NCBI RefSeq assembly: GCF_026650985.1
Contig: NZ_CP086239.1
Span: 2,604,001-2,668,000 of the forward strand
Direction of reading: 5' to 3'
DNA: 64,000 nucleotides
From: Clostridium estertheticum
GTDB taxonomy: Bacteria > Bacillota > Clostridia > Clostridiales > Clostridiaceae
The notes below the pieces were generated by a model. The model was not told the origin of the DNA. It made no database searches and saw nothing but the letters and a program-made list of their open reading frames with translations. Each line of letters begins with the position of its first letter. Within the stretch, counting starts at the first letter, position 1. Positions 7,493 through 17,116 of the stretch are shown in pieces. A program made the translations under genes and the position numbers.

Positions 7493-8832
7493 AATATCAC
7501 CTCACTACTTTCAATAATTATACAATCAGATACATTTGTAACTTTTCCACTAATACTTGCATGAATATTAGCCCCCATATCCTCCCGCTTAACTTCGCCA
7601 ATTAGTTGTCCTTTATTAACTTCATCGCCCACTGCTACAATTGCAGTAGCGGATTTACCTATATGTTGCTTTAATGGTATGGTCACAATGTTAACCTTTA
7701 CCTCAATTGCGTCATCATCAAATTTTATATCTTTATATTTACCTAAGTTAAGTCTTTGTACAAGCCTTGATACAGGGACTTGCCTGCCATCTCTTTGTTC
7801 ATCTGGGATTATTTTTAAAGTTGTATTAAACTTAACTCCCTTTTGTCTTAACTCATTTTTTATCATTATATTTACTTGCCTTGGAGATATCCCCATAGGA
7901 CAAGCGTACATTTCACATATTCCACATTCAGAACATATTAAGGCTTCTTTAAAAATTTCCTCTGAGTGATCGAGTGACATTGAAATTGCCCTCATAATTT
8001 TATGTGGTCTTAGTGGATGACCCAGTAAATATCTTGGACACATTTGCGTGCAATATGAGCACTGAATACATGCTGATTTTGTTTGATTAATTATGTGCTG
8101 CACAGATAATGATTTTCTTTCTTTAATATAATGATCTGCAGGAAGTACTATTATTCCACCATCAGTTTTAGTTATACTTCTTTTCTCTACTTCATCTGAT
8201 GTTAAAATTCTTCCCATCATAGGACCGCCCATAATTACACAATAATCCTTAATATTTAAACCACCTGCAGCTTTTATACATTTTGAAACCGGAGTTCCAA
8301 TTGGAACTGATAATAGTGTTGGATTATTTACTTCACCAGTTACAGTAATTATTTTATCGGTAACACTCTTGCCTCTCGTTGCATCATATATACTTAACAC
8401 TGTTGCAACGTTTGACACCACTGCTCCAACATTTAGTGGTATTCCTCCAGGTGGAATTACTCTGCCAGTAACTTCATATACAATAACTTGTTCATCACCT
8501 GCAGGATAAATACTTTTAAGATAAAAAAGTTCAACTTTTGAGTCGAGCTTTTTTATTGCACTTTGAAGAGCTTGTATCTCTCTTTCGTATTTTCCTTTAA
8601 TTGCAATTATAACTTTATCTGCTCCTACCAGTGGTGCCATAAAACTTAGTGACTTTATTATTTCATCTGCATTATGGCGCATAATATACTTATCAGTTTG
8701 AATAAGTGGCTCACATTCTGCTGCATTAACCAAAAGATATTCAACATTACATTTTAATTTAATATGAGTTGGGAAGCCAGCTCCCCCTGCTCCTACAACT
8801 CCGGCTTTATATATTTGGTCTAATAATTCCAT
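7489..8832 (-). CDS. pduS: cobalamin reductase / electron-transfer protein PduS
   Basis: RnfC-like flavoprotein of 447 residues. The N-terminal GVVGAGGAGFPTHIK is the glycine-rich FMN/NADH-binding region of the Complex I 51-kDa fold. Two ferredoxin-type 4Fe-4S sites follow (CIQCSYCTQMCP and CSECGICEMYACP), with a C-terminal lipoyl-like/RnfC barrel segment. In the Pdu system it reduces cob(III/II)alamin for PduO and may recycle NADH electrons through PduT. It sits directly after pduP and overlaps pduT. Confidence 0.92.
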   Translation of the reverse strand: MELLDQIYKAGVVGAGGAGFPTHIKLKCNVEYLLVNAAECEPLIQTDKYIMRHNADEIIKSLSFMAPLVGADKVIIAIKGKYEREIQALQSAIKKLDSKVELFYLKSIYPAGDEQVIVYEVTGRVIPPGGIPLNVGAVVSNVATVLSIYDATRGKSVTDKIITVTGEVNNPTLLSVPIGTPVSKCIKAAGGLNIKDYCVIMGGPMMGRILTSDEVEKRSITKTDGGIIVLPADHYIKERKSLSVQHIINQTKSACIQCSYCTQMCPRYLLGHPLRPHKIMRAISMSLDHSEEIFKEALICSECGICEMYACPMGISPRQVNIMIKNELRQKGVKFNTTLKIIPDEQRDGRQVPVSRLVQRLNLGKYKDIKFDDDAIEVKVNIVTIPLKQHIGKSATAIVAVGDEVNKGQLIGEVKREDMGANIHASISGKVTNVSDCIIIESSEVIL

Positions 8833-8844
8833 ATTAAACCCTCC

Positions 8845-10260
8845 TTATATGATTCTAAAAGAATCAACCATTGTACATCTTCTCTGCCTAGTAAATGATG
8901 TAGCATTTGTAATACCTTCACCTGTTGGCCCAGCTATTGTAAATGTTGTCCAACCTTCTCCTCCAAAACCTATTCCTGCATATGATGGTGCATTTTTAAC
9001 AAATATCGTAGTATCTATAAGTCTTGACATCTTAGTTAGGTTATCAATATTTTTTGAATGCATCATAGCAGTATGTCGATTCCCATGTTCATCTAATACG
9101 GCTGTGTTTATTGCTTCATCAACATCTTTAACTTTAACAATTGCTAGTATTGGCATCATTAACTCTTCTTGCACAAATGGATGTAAATTCTCAGCTCTAC
9201 AAATTAAACATTCAACACCTTTAGGAGCCTCTATTCCAGCTGCTGCTAAAATAACTGATGCATCTTTACCAACAAAGTTTTTGTTAACTCCATATTTTAT
9301 TTTTCCATCCTTTTCGGTTTTATTCATTACTACATCTAGAACCTTTTGTTTTTGCTGCTCATCTAATTCATATACATTTCCATTTTTAAGCATCTCTGTT
9401 ATTAATCTTTCATATACACTTTCTACAACAATTGCTTCCTTTTCTGCTATACATGGAAGATTGTTATCAAAACAACAACCTGCGATTATATCCCTTGCAG
9501 CTTTCACTATATCTGCTGTTTCATCAACAACTACAGGCGGATTACCTGCTCCTGCTCCAATTGCTTTTTTACCTGATGATAACACTTTCTTAACAATAAA
9601 AGGTCCACCAGTTGCAACTACAAGTCTTATTTTAGGATTATTTATCATAAGATCAGTACTTTCAAGTGATGGTTTCCTTAACGTTGTAATTAAATTTCTA
9701 GGGCCACCAGCATCAGTTATTGCTTTATTAAGAACTCTTACTGAAATAAGACAACTTTCTATTGCTCCTGGATGTGGAGAAAATACAGCCGCATTACCTG
9801 ATGCAATCATTCCAATACTGTTACACATAACTGTTGCTGATGGATTGGTTGAAGGTGTTATTCCACCAATTACTCCAAATGGTCCCATTTCTATAAGTGT
9901 TAATCCTTTATCACCTGATATTGCCATTGTTTTAAGCACTTCTGTTCCAGGAGTTTTATTAGCCACAAGTTTAAGTTTTAAATACTTATGATCTTTTCTT
10001 CCCATTCCAGTATCTTCAACGCAAATAGCTGCTATTTTAGTAGCGTTATCAAGTATAGCTTTTCTCATTGCAGCTATAAGCTCTTCTCTTTGTGAAATGC
10101 TCATACATATAAGCTCTTTTTGCGCAATTGATGCAGCCTCAATTGCTTCATCCATATCATCAAAAACACCATCACTCTCAGAGACGTTAAGATCTCTCCT
10201 GTTCATTTCCTGAAGTACTTTTTCAACCATTGCTGATATTTCATCATTTTTGATCTCCAT
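8845..10260 (-). CDS. pduP: CoA-acylating propionaldehyde dehydrogenase PduP
   Basis: Converts propionaldehyde (or 3-hydroxypropionaldehyde) plus CoA and NAD+ to the acyl-CoA inside the microcompartment. It has 471 residues of the aldehyde dehydrogenase superfamily; the catalytic Cys lies in FDNNLPCIAEKEA and the cofactor region is around VVATGGPFIVKKVLSSGKKAIGAGAGNPPVVVD. The first 18 residues (MEIKNDEISAMVEKVLQE) form an amphipathic helix like the known PduP encapsulation peptide. It overlaps the pduO end by 17 bases. A long open frame on the other strand (8849-9991) is a shadow of this gene. Confidence 0.93.
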   Translation of the reverse strand: MEIKNDEISAMVEKVLQEMNRRDLNVSESDGVFDDMDEAIEAASIAQKELICMSISQREELIAAMRKAILDNATKIAAICVEDTGMGRKDHKYLKLKLVANKTPGTEVLKTMAISGDKGLTLIEMGPFGVIGGITPSTNPSATVMCNSIGMIASGNAAVFSPHPGAIESCLISVRVLNKAITDAGGPRNLITTLRKPSLESTDLMINNPKIRLVVATGGPFIVKKVLSSGKKAIGAGAGNPPVVVDETADIVKAARDIIAGCCFDNNLPCIAEKEAIVVESVYERLITEMLKNGNVYELDEQQKQKVLDVVMNKTEKDGKIKYGVNKNFVGKDASVILAAAGIEAPKGVECLICRAENLHPFVQEELMMPILAIVKVKDVDEAINTAVLDEHGNRHTAMMHSKNIDNLTKMSRLIDTTIFVKNAPSYAGIGFGGEGWTTFTIAGPTGEGITNATSFTRQRRCTMVDSFRII

Positions 10261-11236
10261 AACTTATCATCTCCTCAAACTTTTTAACCGCATAGGTCGC
10301 AACTTCCATATCTTGTGCAACTGTTCCGCCACTTACACCAACTGCTCCAACTATAAGATTATTTATCTTTAACGGATATCCGCCTCCAAACGTAATAACG
10401 TTTTCTAGGTTATTAATACCATAAAGTTCTCCGTTTTTTGCTAGTTCATTAAGTTCATGTGTAGGTAACTTAAATGCCACTGCACTATAAGCCTTTCCTT
10501 TTGCAATTTCAATACTTGCAAGAAGTGATCCATCCATTCTCTCAAACATTACAGGGTTTCCATGCTCATCCATGACCCAAATCACCATTGGAACTTCTAT
10601 TTGCATTGCTTTTTTTATACAACTTTTTATTATCTTTTCACTAAGCTCACTATTCATTTTCTCACTACCTTCTCTATAGATTTTTTGACCTAGTGCTTCT
10701 GCTACATTTGCTTTAACCTTTACCAATACATTTTTATAATCCTCATATCTTGCTATAGTGTATATAACATCTGATAATCTATTAAAATACTTTGATAAAT
10801 TAGCACTAACATCATAACTCTCGCAAAGCTCCACTATATATCGCTCCGCTTCGCGTACCTTAGTTCTTGCTACATCAAGAGCACCCGATTCAATTGTTCC
10901 ACCAGGAACTATAAAACTATTAAGCTTTGGGATAATCATGTCTAACTTATCTATTACTGTTTCTAAATAATCTATATCTTCTTTAACTATTCTTTCCTTA
11001 AATTTATCAGTACCAAGCGATGCAAGTTCTGCCCCTGCTTCAAAAAGTGTTTTTTGAATTTTGAATATTATTGTCTTTATCTCTTCATCTTTTATAAAAC
11101 TTCTTGCAAAACCTAAGGTCGAATTTGCACTATCGCATGTTCCATATGACCATACCCTTAAATCAGATTTTGAAGTTCTGCTTCCTCCAAGCAAACTTGT
11201 TTGACCTTTATCCCCCGTCTTTGTATATATTTTCAT
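10244..11236 (-). CDS. pduO: ATP:cob(I)alamin adenosyltransferase PduO with C-terminal GlcG/HbpS domain
   Basis: Makes adenosylcobalamin for the dehydratase. Residues 1-180 are the PduO-type transferase: KIYTKTGDKGQTSLLGG at the ATP site, then the VREAERYIVEL and FNRLSDVIYTIARY helices. Residues 190-330 are a GlcG/HbpS (DUF336) domain (VMDEHGNPVMFERMDGS, GGYPLKINNLIVGAVGVSGG). The two-domain layout and length (330) match the full-length Salmonella PduO (336) rather than single-domain relatives. It lies between pduN and pduP. Confidence 0.93.
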   Translation of the reverse strand: MKIYTKTGDKGQTSLLGGSRTSKSDLRVWSYGTCDSANSTLGFARSFIKDEEIKTIIFKIQKTLFEAGAELASLGTDKFKERIVKEDIDYLETVIDKLDMIIPKLNSFIVPGGTIESGALDVARTKVREAERYIVELCESYDVSANLSKYFNRLSDVIYTIARYEDYKNVLVKVKANVAEALGQKIYREGSEKMNSELSEKIIKSCIKKAMQIEVPMVIWVMDEHGNPVMFERMDGSLLASIEIAKGKAYSAVAFKLPTHELNELAKNGELYGINNLENVITFGGGYPLKINNLIVGAVGVSGGTVAQDMEVATYAVKKFEEMISYGDQK

Positions 11237-11265
11237 AAATTCATCTCCTATTGGAGTTTAAATTA

Positions 11266-11535
11266 TTATTTACTTACTTCAAGGTAATCTACAATCCCTA
11301 CTATAGCCGTATCAATTGGTGTATCTTTATTATCTTCTAAAAGTCTTGCTCCACTACCTGTAATTACAAGTACTATTTCACCATTTCCTGCACCTACTGT
11401 ATCAACTGCAACTAATGTGTCTTTCTCTTCTTCTTCATGTTCATTAATTTTTCTAATTATCAAAAGCTTGCTTCCAATCAATCTATCATCTTTTTTTGTA
11501 GAAACAAGTGTCCCAATTACTTTTGCCAAAAACAT
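11266..11535 (-). CDS. pduN: microcompartment vertex protein PduN (EutN/CcmL family)
   Basis: Pentameric cap protein of 89 residues that closes the vertices of the shell. It begins MFLAKVIGTLVSTKKDDRLIGSKLLII and contains VAVDTVGAGNGEIVLVITGSGAR, the diagnostic D-x-V-G-A-G-x-G-E-x-V core of the family, and ends in D-T-A-I-V-G-I-V-D. The usual length is about 90. Confidence 0.93.
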   Translation of the reverse strand: MFLAKVIGTLVSTKKDDRLIGSKLLIIRKINEHEEEEKDTLVAVDTVGAGNGEIVLVITGSGARLLEDNKDTPIDTAIVGIVDYLEVSK

Positions 11536-11546
11536 ATACTCACCCC

Positions 11547-12326
11547 TTAATCAAGATAAACTATTTCAATATTTTCTGAATCTATATAATCTTTTGCAAG
11601 CGGTGTAATAACTGCCTTTTTCGCGATTTTTATATTCCTGCAGCCCCCAAGAGGTAGCAAATCAGTCTTTGTAATAATTCCTTCTAATGTAATCTCATCC
11701 ATTTCTTTAATTATATGTTCTTCTTTGTTTATAACCTTTTTATGTGTAATAATTTGTGCCGGTACTTTGTCCTCTATTCTAATCAATTCGTCTATAGCTT
11801 TTTTAAGTTCATTTGCATTAATAAATGTTACCCCAAAGCTCTCTATTGTTTTTATATGATTTTTTATCATTTCATTATATGAAACATTTTGTGAATAACC
11901 GAGTGAAATATTAACTGGGTTATCAGGATCAAAACTATCCTTTACTACAATTATTTTTTTGCTTTTCATAATTGAATCTGAAATTCCTGTTGTAATAAAT
12001 GTATCTCGAATTCCAAGCGCTGTTTTCACAAGTATATTTCTTGTCATAACAGGTATTAATATAAAATCTGATTCATTTATAATCTTCACCATTGATTTTT
12101 TATCTTCAATCAACATTGCATTTAAACCTTCAATAAATTGCTTAGGAATTACTTCCTTTGCAGTATCTGATAAAATCACGCTATACTTTAAATTATTAAA
12201 CCCCTTTAGCACATCAAACTCTTCTTCAATATTTACTACTCCACCTGAGATAAAAATTAATACTTTCTTGTTAACCATACCTAATACTTGAATTGTAATT
12301 GCTTTTATTAACTCCTCAAGATTCAA
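11547..12326 (-). CDS. microcompartment-associated flavoprotein-like protein
   Basis: Protein of 259 residues resembling the flavoprotein (phosphopantothenoylcysteine decarboxylase-like) fold. An N-terminal strand KKVLIFISGGVVN starts a Rossmann-like fold, and SDFILIPVMTRNILVKTALGI and DTFITTGISDSIMKSKKIIVVKDSFDP resemble its nucleotide-facing loops. The C-terminal tail LPLGGCRNIKIAKKAVITPLAKDYI resembles the ends of PduM/EutQ-linked BMC proteins. It occupies the place where pduM sits in enterobacteria but is about 100 residues longer. The first 18 residues are an amphipathic helix. Proteins of this type recur in Firmicute BMC loci without a proven function; neither cofactor nor reaction can be assigned. 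Confidence 0.6.
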   Translation of the reverse strand: MNLEELIKAITIQVLGMVNKKVLIFISGGVVNIEEEFDVLKGFNNLKYSVILSDTAKEVIPKQFIEGLNAMLIEDKKSMVKIINESDFILIPVMTRNILVKTALGIRDTFITTGISDSIMKSKKIIVVKDSFDPDNPVNISLGYSQNVSYNEMIKNHIKTIESFGVTFINANELKKAIDELIRIEDKVPAQIITHKKVINKEEHIIKEMDEITLEGIITKTDLLPLGGCRNIKIAKKAVITPLAKDYIDSENIEIVYLD

Positions 12327-12336
12327 CTATATCACC

Positions 12337-13152
12337 TCACTTTACGCTGATTGCAATTCCGAGTGGAGTTGCTAGAAGTGGATTATACGTTTTAACAGTT
12401 TTAACCCCAGTGTACTCCTCTACAACCTTTTCAATATTCTTAAGGCAACAAGTACCCCCAACAAGATATATTGTATCGATATTGTAACCTTTTATATGTT
12501 TTTGTATAATTGATGACATTTTTTCAATTACTGGCCTAACCATTGTAAACACCATATTATAATTGTTAGTGTCTTTTTTATATTTCTCTGCATCTTCATA
12601 TTCCATGTTTAGAGCGCCTGCAGTCACAAGTGTTAAATGTCTTCCACCTGTTGGCTCATCAGCACTATAGATGACCTTTCCATCTTTTAATATCGAAATC
12701 CCTGTAGTACCACCACCAATATCCACAACTGCTCCAGAGTTAATATTTAATATATTAGCTGCCGCCGTTGGCTCATCAAGTACATTTGTAACAATAAAAC
12801 CCCCACCTTCAACTACATTCTTAATAACTCGTACATTACCTTCCATAATTCCTGGTGGGATTGCAGTTGCTGCATATATAAGCTCACGCCCAAGTTGCTT
12901 TTCAAGTTGAGCTTTAAGCTTTCTTATAATTTGTACTGCCTCTACAAAATTAACAACTATTCCATCACGTACAACATCTGCTGGATAAATTGCTCCTGCA
13001 ACCGGAATATCATTAGAATCAAGTACTGTAATAACTATATTCGCAGTTCCAAGATCAACTCCAACCTTAAGCTTTCCCTCTACTTTTATTGGATTCTCAT
13101 TAGCTATACATTTCTCCATTTGCAATATAAGATCATTTGCTTTCTCCATCAT
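12337..13152 (-). CDS. eutJ: EutJ-family chaperonin-like ATPase of the microcompartment locus
   Basis: Actin/Hsp70-fold ATPase of 271 residues. KVGVDLGTANIVITVLD is phosphate-1, AVVDIGGGTTGISIL phosphate-2, and YLVGGTCCLKNI the adenosine motif. The family occurs in ethanolamine and diol BMC operons; a role in assembling or activating cargo is proposed from homology only. The N-terminal MMEKANDLILQMEKCI is an amphipathic helix of the sort used for encapsulation. It lies 3 bases from pduL and 11 bases from the flavoprotein gene, within one transcript. Confidence 0.85.
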   Translation of the reverse strand: MMEKANDLILQMEKCIANENPIKVEGKLKVGVDLGTANIVITVLDSNDIPVAGAIYPADVVRDGIVVNFVEAVQIIRKLKAQLEKQLGRELIYAATAIPPGIMEGNVRVIKNVVEGGGFIVTNVLDEPTAAANILNINSGAVVDIGGGTTGISILKDGKVIYSADEPTGGRHLTLVTAGALNMEYEDAEKYKKDTNNYNMVFTMVRPVIEKMSSIIQKHIKGYNIDTIYLVGGTCCLKNIEKVVEEYTGVKTVKTYNPLLATPLGIAISVK

Positions 13153-13154
13153 AA

Positions 13155-13808
13155 TTATCTACTTAACCCCACAATCCTAATGAGTCCGTTATTTTTTATT
13201 TCTGCTGCATTTGCCTCATCAGTATCTATATGAACCTCTAAAACTGAATTATTACCAACTCTAACAAGTACATTTTTCAAAATAATACCTTTAAGCCCTT
13301 TAGTTTCAATGTCAACAAAGTCACCATCCGAAACTCCAAATTTTATTGCGTCGCGTGGTAACATATGAACATGCCTAGTTGCAACAATTACTTTTTCATT
13401 AAAAATTTTCATTCCCTTTGGTCCAATTACACTAAGTGTTTCTGACCCTACTATGTCTGAAGAATTTCTAAGTGGGGCCTTTACTCCAAGTGTATAGGAA
13501 TCAGTAAGTGATATTTCAATCTGACTTTCTTTTCTTATAGGCCCGAGTATTCTAACTTTAATTAAGCTTCCTTTAGGTCCTGCTAATGTAACAGTTTCAT
13601 TTGCTGCAAACTGACCTATTTGTTTAACTTTGCTTTTTACAGTAAGCTCATATCCTTTTCCAAATAGAAACTCAAGATCTTCCTTGGTCACATGAATATG
13701 CCTACTTGACACTCCAACCGGAATAACATATTCTCTATTTTTAATACATGATTTCCTTGAAACTTCCTCAACTATATCCTTTAAAAGAGCATCATCAAAT
13801 TCATTCAT
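13155..13808 (-). CDS. pduL: phosphotransacylase PduL
   Basis: Converts propionyl-CoA plus phosphate to propionyl phosphate, recycling CoA within the compartment. It has 217 residues with two PduL beta-barrel repeats. Zinc-site histidines are in [27 protein letters not shown] and the H-x-D-x-D-E motif of [11 protein letters not shown]. The first 20 residues ([20 protein letters not shown]) form an amphipathic helix typical of encapsulated PduL. No pduW propionate kinase is in the operon, so a housekeeping acetate kinase probably completes the ATP-yielding step. Confidence 0.93.
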   Translation of the reverse strand: MNEFDDALLKDIVEEVSRKSCIKNREYVIPVGVSSRHIHVTKEDLEFLFGKGYELTVKSKVKQIGQFAANETVTLAGPKGSLIKVRILGPIRKESQIEISLTDSYTLGVKAPLRNSSDIVGSETLSVIGPKGMKIFNEKVIVATRHVHMLPRDAIKFGVSDGDFVDIETKGLKGIILKNVLVRVGNNSVLEVHIDTDEANAAEIKNNGLIRIVGLSR

Positions 13809-14359
13809 TTCTTATCACCTTCACTATCCTTATAATGCATACATGCCTTTCTAGTCATTCCCTTCTTCCTACTACATTTAGGGTCATAACATAAATTACA
13901 AATTCCCTCTGTTGGTGTTTCCTGCACTGCTCCATCCACAATGATTGAATTAACAACTACAACTGATTCTTCTACTAAAGCTTGCTTCTCTACTATTTTC
14001 ACTTCTTCTTCATTTATTATTTCTTCTGGAATTTCTATTGTTTCTTTTTTGCCAACAAATTTATTTTCTAATCCAATAGTATTACTAGATTCAATCATTA
14101 AATCTAATTTATCAACAGGTCTTGGTATAACAAGAGTTGCATATACTGTATTTACATCCGATGCACTTACTTTAGCCGACTCAATTGCTGCTTTAACTGC
14201 TGACACGTCACCTTTAATCTTAACTGTAACCATGCCATAACCTTTAGTCAATTCATACCCTATGAGCTCAACATTTGCTGATTTCATACAAGTATCCGCT
14301 GCTTCAATTGCTGCAGCTAATCCTACTGTTTCAATTAACCCAAGCGCCTCTTTACTCAT
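13805..14359 (-). CDS. pduK: microcompartment shell protein PduK-like, with Cys-rich tail
   Basis: One BMC domain (residues 3-95: [31 protein letters not shown] and the [14 protein letters not shown] signature), then an acidic linker and a C-terminal motif [14 protein letters not shown]...KACMHY that could bind a metal or Fe-S cluster. PduK of enterobacteria has the same plan at 160 residues; here the linker is longer (184 in total). It overlaps both neighbours (pduH by 4 bases, pduL by 4), implying tight coupling. The metal and its role are unknown. Confidence 0.88.
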   Translation of the reverse strand: MSKEALGLIETVGLAAAIEAADTCMKSANVELIGYELTKGYGMVTVKIKGDVSAVKAAIESAKVSASDVNTVYATLVIPRPVDKLDLMIESSNTIGLENKFVGKKETIEIPEEIINEEEVKIVEKQALVEESVVVVNSIIVDGAVQETPTEGICNLCYDPKCSRKKGMTRKACMHYKDSEGDKK

Positions 14360-14754
14360 ATGTTTTCCTCCCTGCTGAAATTCTGGTTTAATGCTGACAT
14401 AATACCCTCGCCCATATTTTTAAAAGGCATTATTTTATATAATCTTGCAGCATTATTACCAATATTTCTTGCAGTATCTTTAATATTTTCATTCAAGTTG
14501 ACGTCGAGAATTGGTTTATCAATTTTAAGTTTGCTAAAGTGTAGCAAAACTCTATTTTGTTTTATTCCTATCCCGACCCCCATCCTTGAATACACTGCAG
14601 CCTTATGAGTGATTTTTAAAAGTTCATCACCATTAACTACATCAACTTCATATGGGATACCTTCTTCTTCAATTCCTGCGAGTATATGCTTAAGTATATT
14701 AATATCTGGTTTATCTGTAACAACAACAATGCAAGGTCTACTGTTATTCTCCAT
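14356..14754 (-). CDS. pduH: diol dehydratase reactivase small subunit PduH
   Basis: Small subunit (132 residues) of the reactivating factor that swaps damaged cobalamin out of the dehydratase. The fold resembles the dehydratase medium subunit: it begins PCIVVVTDKPDINILKHILAGIEEEGIPYEVDVV and contains KAAVYSRMGVGIGIKQNRVLLHF, paralleling the EEEGV...GIGIQSKG segment of PduD encoded in the same operon. It starts one base after the pduG stop. Confidence 0.92.
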   Translation of the reverse strand: MENNSRPCIVVVTDKPDINILKHILAGIEEEGIPYEVDVVNGDELLKITHKAAVYSRMGVGIGIKQNRVLLHFSKLKIDKPILDVNLNENIKDTARNIGNNAARLYKIMPFKNMGEGIMSALNQNFSREENI

Positions 14755-14755
14755 T

Positions 14756-16585
14756 TTATATTCCTTTCAAGCTATTGTAGTAAGATATTACAAGACCTGT
14801 TGCTACTGCATTTCTAGGGCCCTCTTTTGCTCTTATATTACCGCTTCCACAAACTATGCCATAATGAGAAAGCTCATCAGATATCATCTCAGGTATTTCA
14901 AAATCAAGTGCTGATCCACCAACGAGTACTACAAACTCAATAGCGCGAAGGTTATTCCCTGGTGCTATGTCTTGAAGCGCTCTTACAACATTTGTTATAA
15001 ATATCTTCTTTTTAGCTTCGCGTCTAACAATTCTTATTTTATCAATTGAATGTTTTGAATGGACTGGAACCATCTCATTTTCTTTTACAACAACGTTTCT
15101 TGCAAATATAGAAGCACTAAGCGGCTTTTGAAAAAAACAAACACTACCATCTTCATACCTTATATTAAATAAGCTTTCAACTTTCGCAAGAGGATACTTC
15201 TTGATATCCTCAGCCAGGTTATAATCATCAATTCCAAGCTCTGAGTTTATGAGCATTGTTACCATCTCTCCTGCCCCTGCATGATGAATAGATTTTACAT
15301 CTCCTGTTTTACTTATAAATGCAGAGTCTGTTGATCCCCCACCTAAATCAAGTATTACCATTGGTCTGTCCGTACCTGGAGTAGTTAATGCTCCAAGAAC
15401 TGCCATATTTGCTTCAACTCCACCAATAATCACCTTAATACCTGTCTCCTGCTCAAGTTTTCTTGCTATACTTTCCATAGGCAATCTACTTGTTTTAACC
15501 ATTGCTGCTAGTGCGACTGCATTTTCTAAAGCAAACTCTCCTGCTATACCTCCGTTTACCTTTTGAGGTACAAACGTGTCTACTGCTAGAATATCTTGAA
15601 TTTTTATTTCGCAGCTTTTTTGCTTAGTTAATTGACCCATGACCTGCTTAACTCTTTCAATCATTCCTCCAACATTTGTTCCACTCTCACCGACCACATC
15701 ATTTATTGGCCAGGCATCCCTTAGCGCTTTCATTATTTTAACAGCACCTTCTTCGATGCCAACTTTTTTTTCTTGTTTTCCAAATAAAATAAGATTACCA
15801 GAAGGGATCGTTCTTTCCTTTACGTCTCCCTCTGGTGTCCTAATTACAACAGCTGATTTATTTCCAATCAGAGCCCTTGCAACAGGAATTATATGCTTTG
15901 TTTCATCTGGGGTTAAGCTAAATATTGTAGCTAAGCCATAGGGATTTGAAAGTACTGTTATGTTAGAACCTGGCGACGCTACCTCGACAGCTGCTATCAT
16001 TCCCATAGGTACTTTTTCTATAAGGGAAACTTCATCAACAATCGGGATAACTTTCCTTAGCCTATTAGAAATAATAACACCATCATCTGCTTGAACAATA
16101 AGTCCATTAATTTTTACATTATTGTCAAGTGCATTATTAATTCTCATAGCAGCAGTTTCAAAATCTACTGACTTTGGAATTATACAAATTACATCTTCCA
16201 TACTGTGTAAATTTACTATTTCATCAATATACACAGTCTTACCAATACCAATACCTAGCCCACCTGGTGTATCTGGATTATGTCCAATCATAGTTGACTC
16301 AGTTATTATTGTTTCTGTAATTGTTTCCATTGCTACATCACCTATTACAGGCGTTGCCTCATTGATACATATGGAATCCAATGCAGATAATTCTATATTA
16401 ATCTTCTTGCATGCGTCAGTTAATGAATTTAAAATTCCAACAACGTTATCTAAAGTTCCTTTTATTCCTGTAGTTTTAGACAAACTACTAGAAACAAAAT
16501 TTAGACCATTTTCAATATCCGCAATAGCTACTTCTGTTGTAGAATTACCTACATCTACACCTGCAATAAACTTCAAACCAATCAC
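14756..16585 (-). CDS. pduG: diol dehydratase reactivase large subunit PduG
   Basis: ATPase subunit of the B12-dehydratase reactivase (609 residues; usual length about 610). KFIAGVDVGNSTTEVAIAD is the N-terminal phosphate-binding loop of the actin-like fold, DLGGGSTDSAFI is the second, and VVLVGGSALDFEIPEMI the adenosine-side motif. It drives ATP-dependent exchange of inactive cobalamin with PduH. It follows pduE by three bases. Confidence 0.94.
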   Translation of the reverse strand: MIGLKFIAGVDVGNSTTEVAIADIENGLNFVSSSLSKTTGIKGTLDNVVGILNSLTDACKKINIELSALDSICINEATPVIGDVAMETITETIITESTMIGHNPDTPGGLGIGIGKTVYIDEIVNLHSMEDVICIIPKSVDFETAAMRINNALDNNVKINGLIVQADDGVIISNRLRKVIPIVDEVSLIEKVPMGMIAAVEVASPGSNITVLSNPYGLATIFSLTPDETKHIIPVARALIGNKSAVVIRTPEGDVKERTIPSGNLILFGKQEKKVGIEEGAVKIMKALRDAWPINDVVGESGTNVGGMIERVKQVMGQLTKQKSCEIKIQDILAVDTFVPQKVNGGIAGEFALENAVALAAMVKTSRLPMESIARKLEQETGIKVIIGGVEANMAVLGALTTPGTDRPMVILDLGGGSTDSAFISKTGDVKSIHHAGAGEMVTMLINSELGIDDYNLAEDIKKYPLAKVESLFNIRYEDGSVCFFQKPLSASIFARNVVVKENEMVPVHSKHSIDKIRIVRREAKKKIFITNVVRALQDIAPGNNLRAIEFVVLVGGSALDFEIPEMISDELSHYGIVCGSGNIRAKEGPRNAVATGLVISYYNSLKGI

Positions 16586-16588
16586 CTC

Positions 16589-17104
16589 TTAAACTTTTAG
16601 CCTACTTCTTTTTTCATATACATCAGCGGCTTCTCTTACTAATGTAGCATTTATTGTGGCATTATACTTATCATCAAGTTCTGTTGCAATATCTAATAAC
16701 TCCTGCTTTGTAGATCTAAAAGGCCTGAGTGCACTATAAATTTCAAGAACTCTTGCATCTGGAATTATAACCATTTCAGCAGCTCTTCTTAAATTTTTAC
16801 CAAACTGAACTCTTCCAACCTCATCTGCAATTTGTGCTTGATATAAAAGAACCTCTGAAGTAATTTTTATATCATCGTCTTTAACATCACCACTAAGCAC
16901 ACTTTTAACATCTATGTCGTCAAGCCCTTTACCATTTTTCGTTTTAATAAGTTCTTTACTCTTTATTGCTAATGGATAGTCTTTAAGTGTTAATTTTTTA
17001 GGATTACTATTACTTGCTACCTTAACTTCTTGTGTTTTGGGTTCATTGTTCATCATTTTCATAACTTCTTTTACTATTTGTTCAATATTCATATTATCAT
17101 CCAT
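16589..17104 (-). CDS. pduE: propanediol dehydratase small subunit PduE
   Basis: Small subunit of adenosylcobalamin-dependent diol dehydratase (171 residues from the chosen ATG). A GTG-started frame reaches 17113, but the AAGGGG ribosome site overlaps that GTG and favours ATG at 17104. The body matches the family: LTLKDYPLAIKSKELIKTKNGKGLDDI, RVQFGKNLRRAAEMVIIPDARVLEIYSALRPFRST. The N-terminal extension (MDDNMNIEQIVKEVMKMM) is an amphipathic helix that glycerol dehydratase small subunits of about 141 residues lack, arguing for an encapsulated diol dehydratase. Confidence 0.93.
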   Translation of the reverse strand: MDDNMNIEQIVKEVMKMMNNEPKTQEVKVASNSNPKKLTLKDYPLAIKSKELIKTKNGKGLDDIDVKSVLSGDVKDDDIKITSEVLLYQAQIADEVGRVQFGKNLRRAAEMVIIPDARVLEIYSALRPFRSTKQELLDIATELDDKYNATINATLVREAADVYEKRSRLKV

Positions 17105-17116
17105 ATAATTCACCCC

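Noticed and set aside
8849-9991. Long 380-codon open frame on the plus strand opposite pduP
   Set aside because: Composition is Ser/Ile/Leu/Thr-rich without any family signature, and it mirrors a fully recognisable pduP on the other strand.
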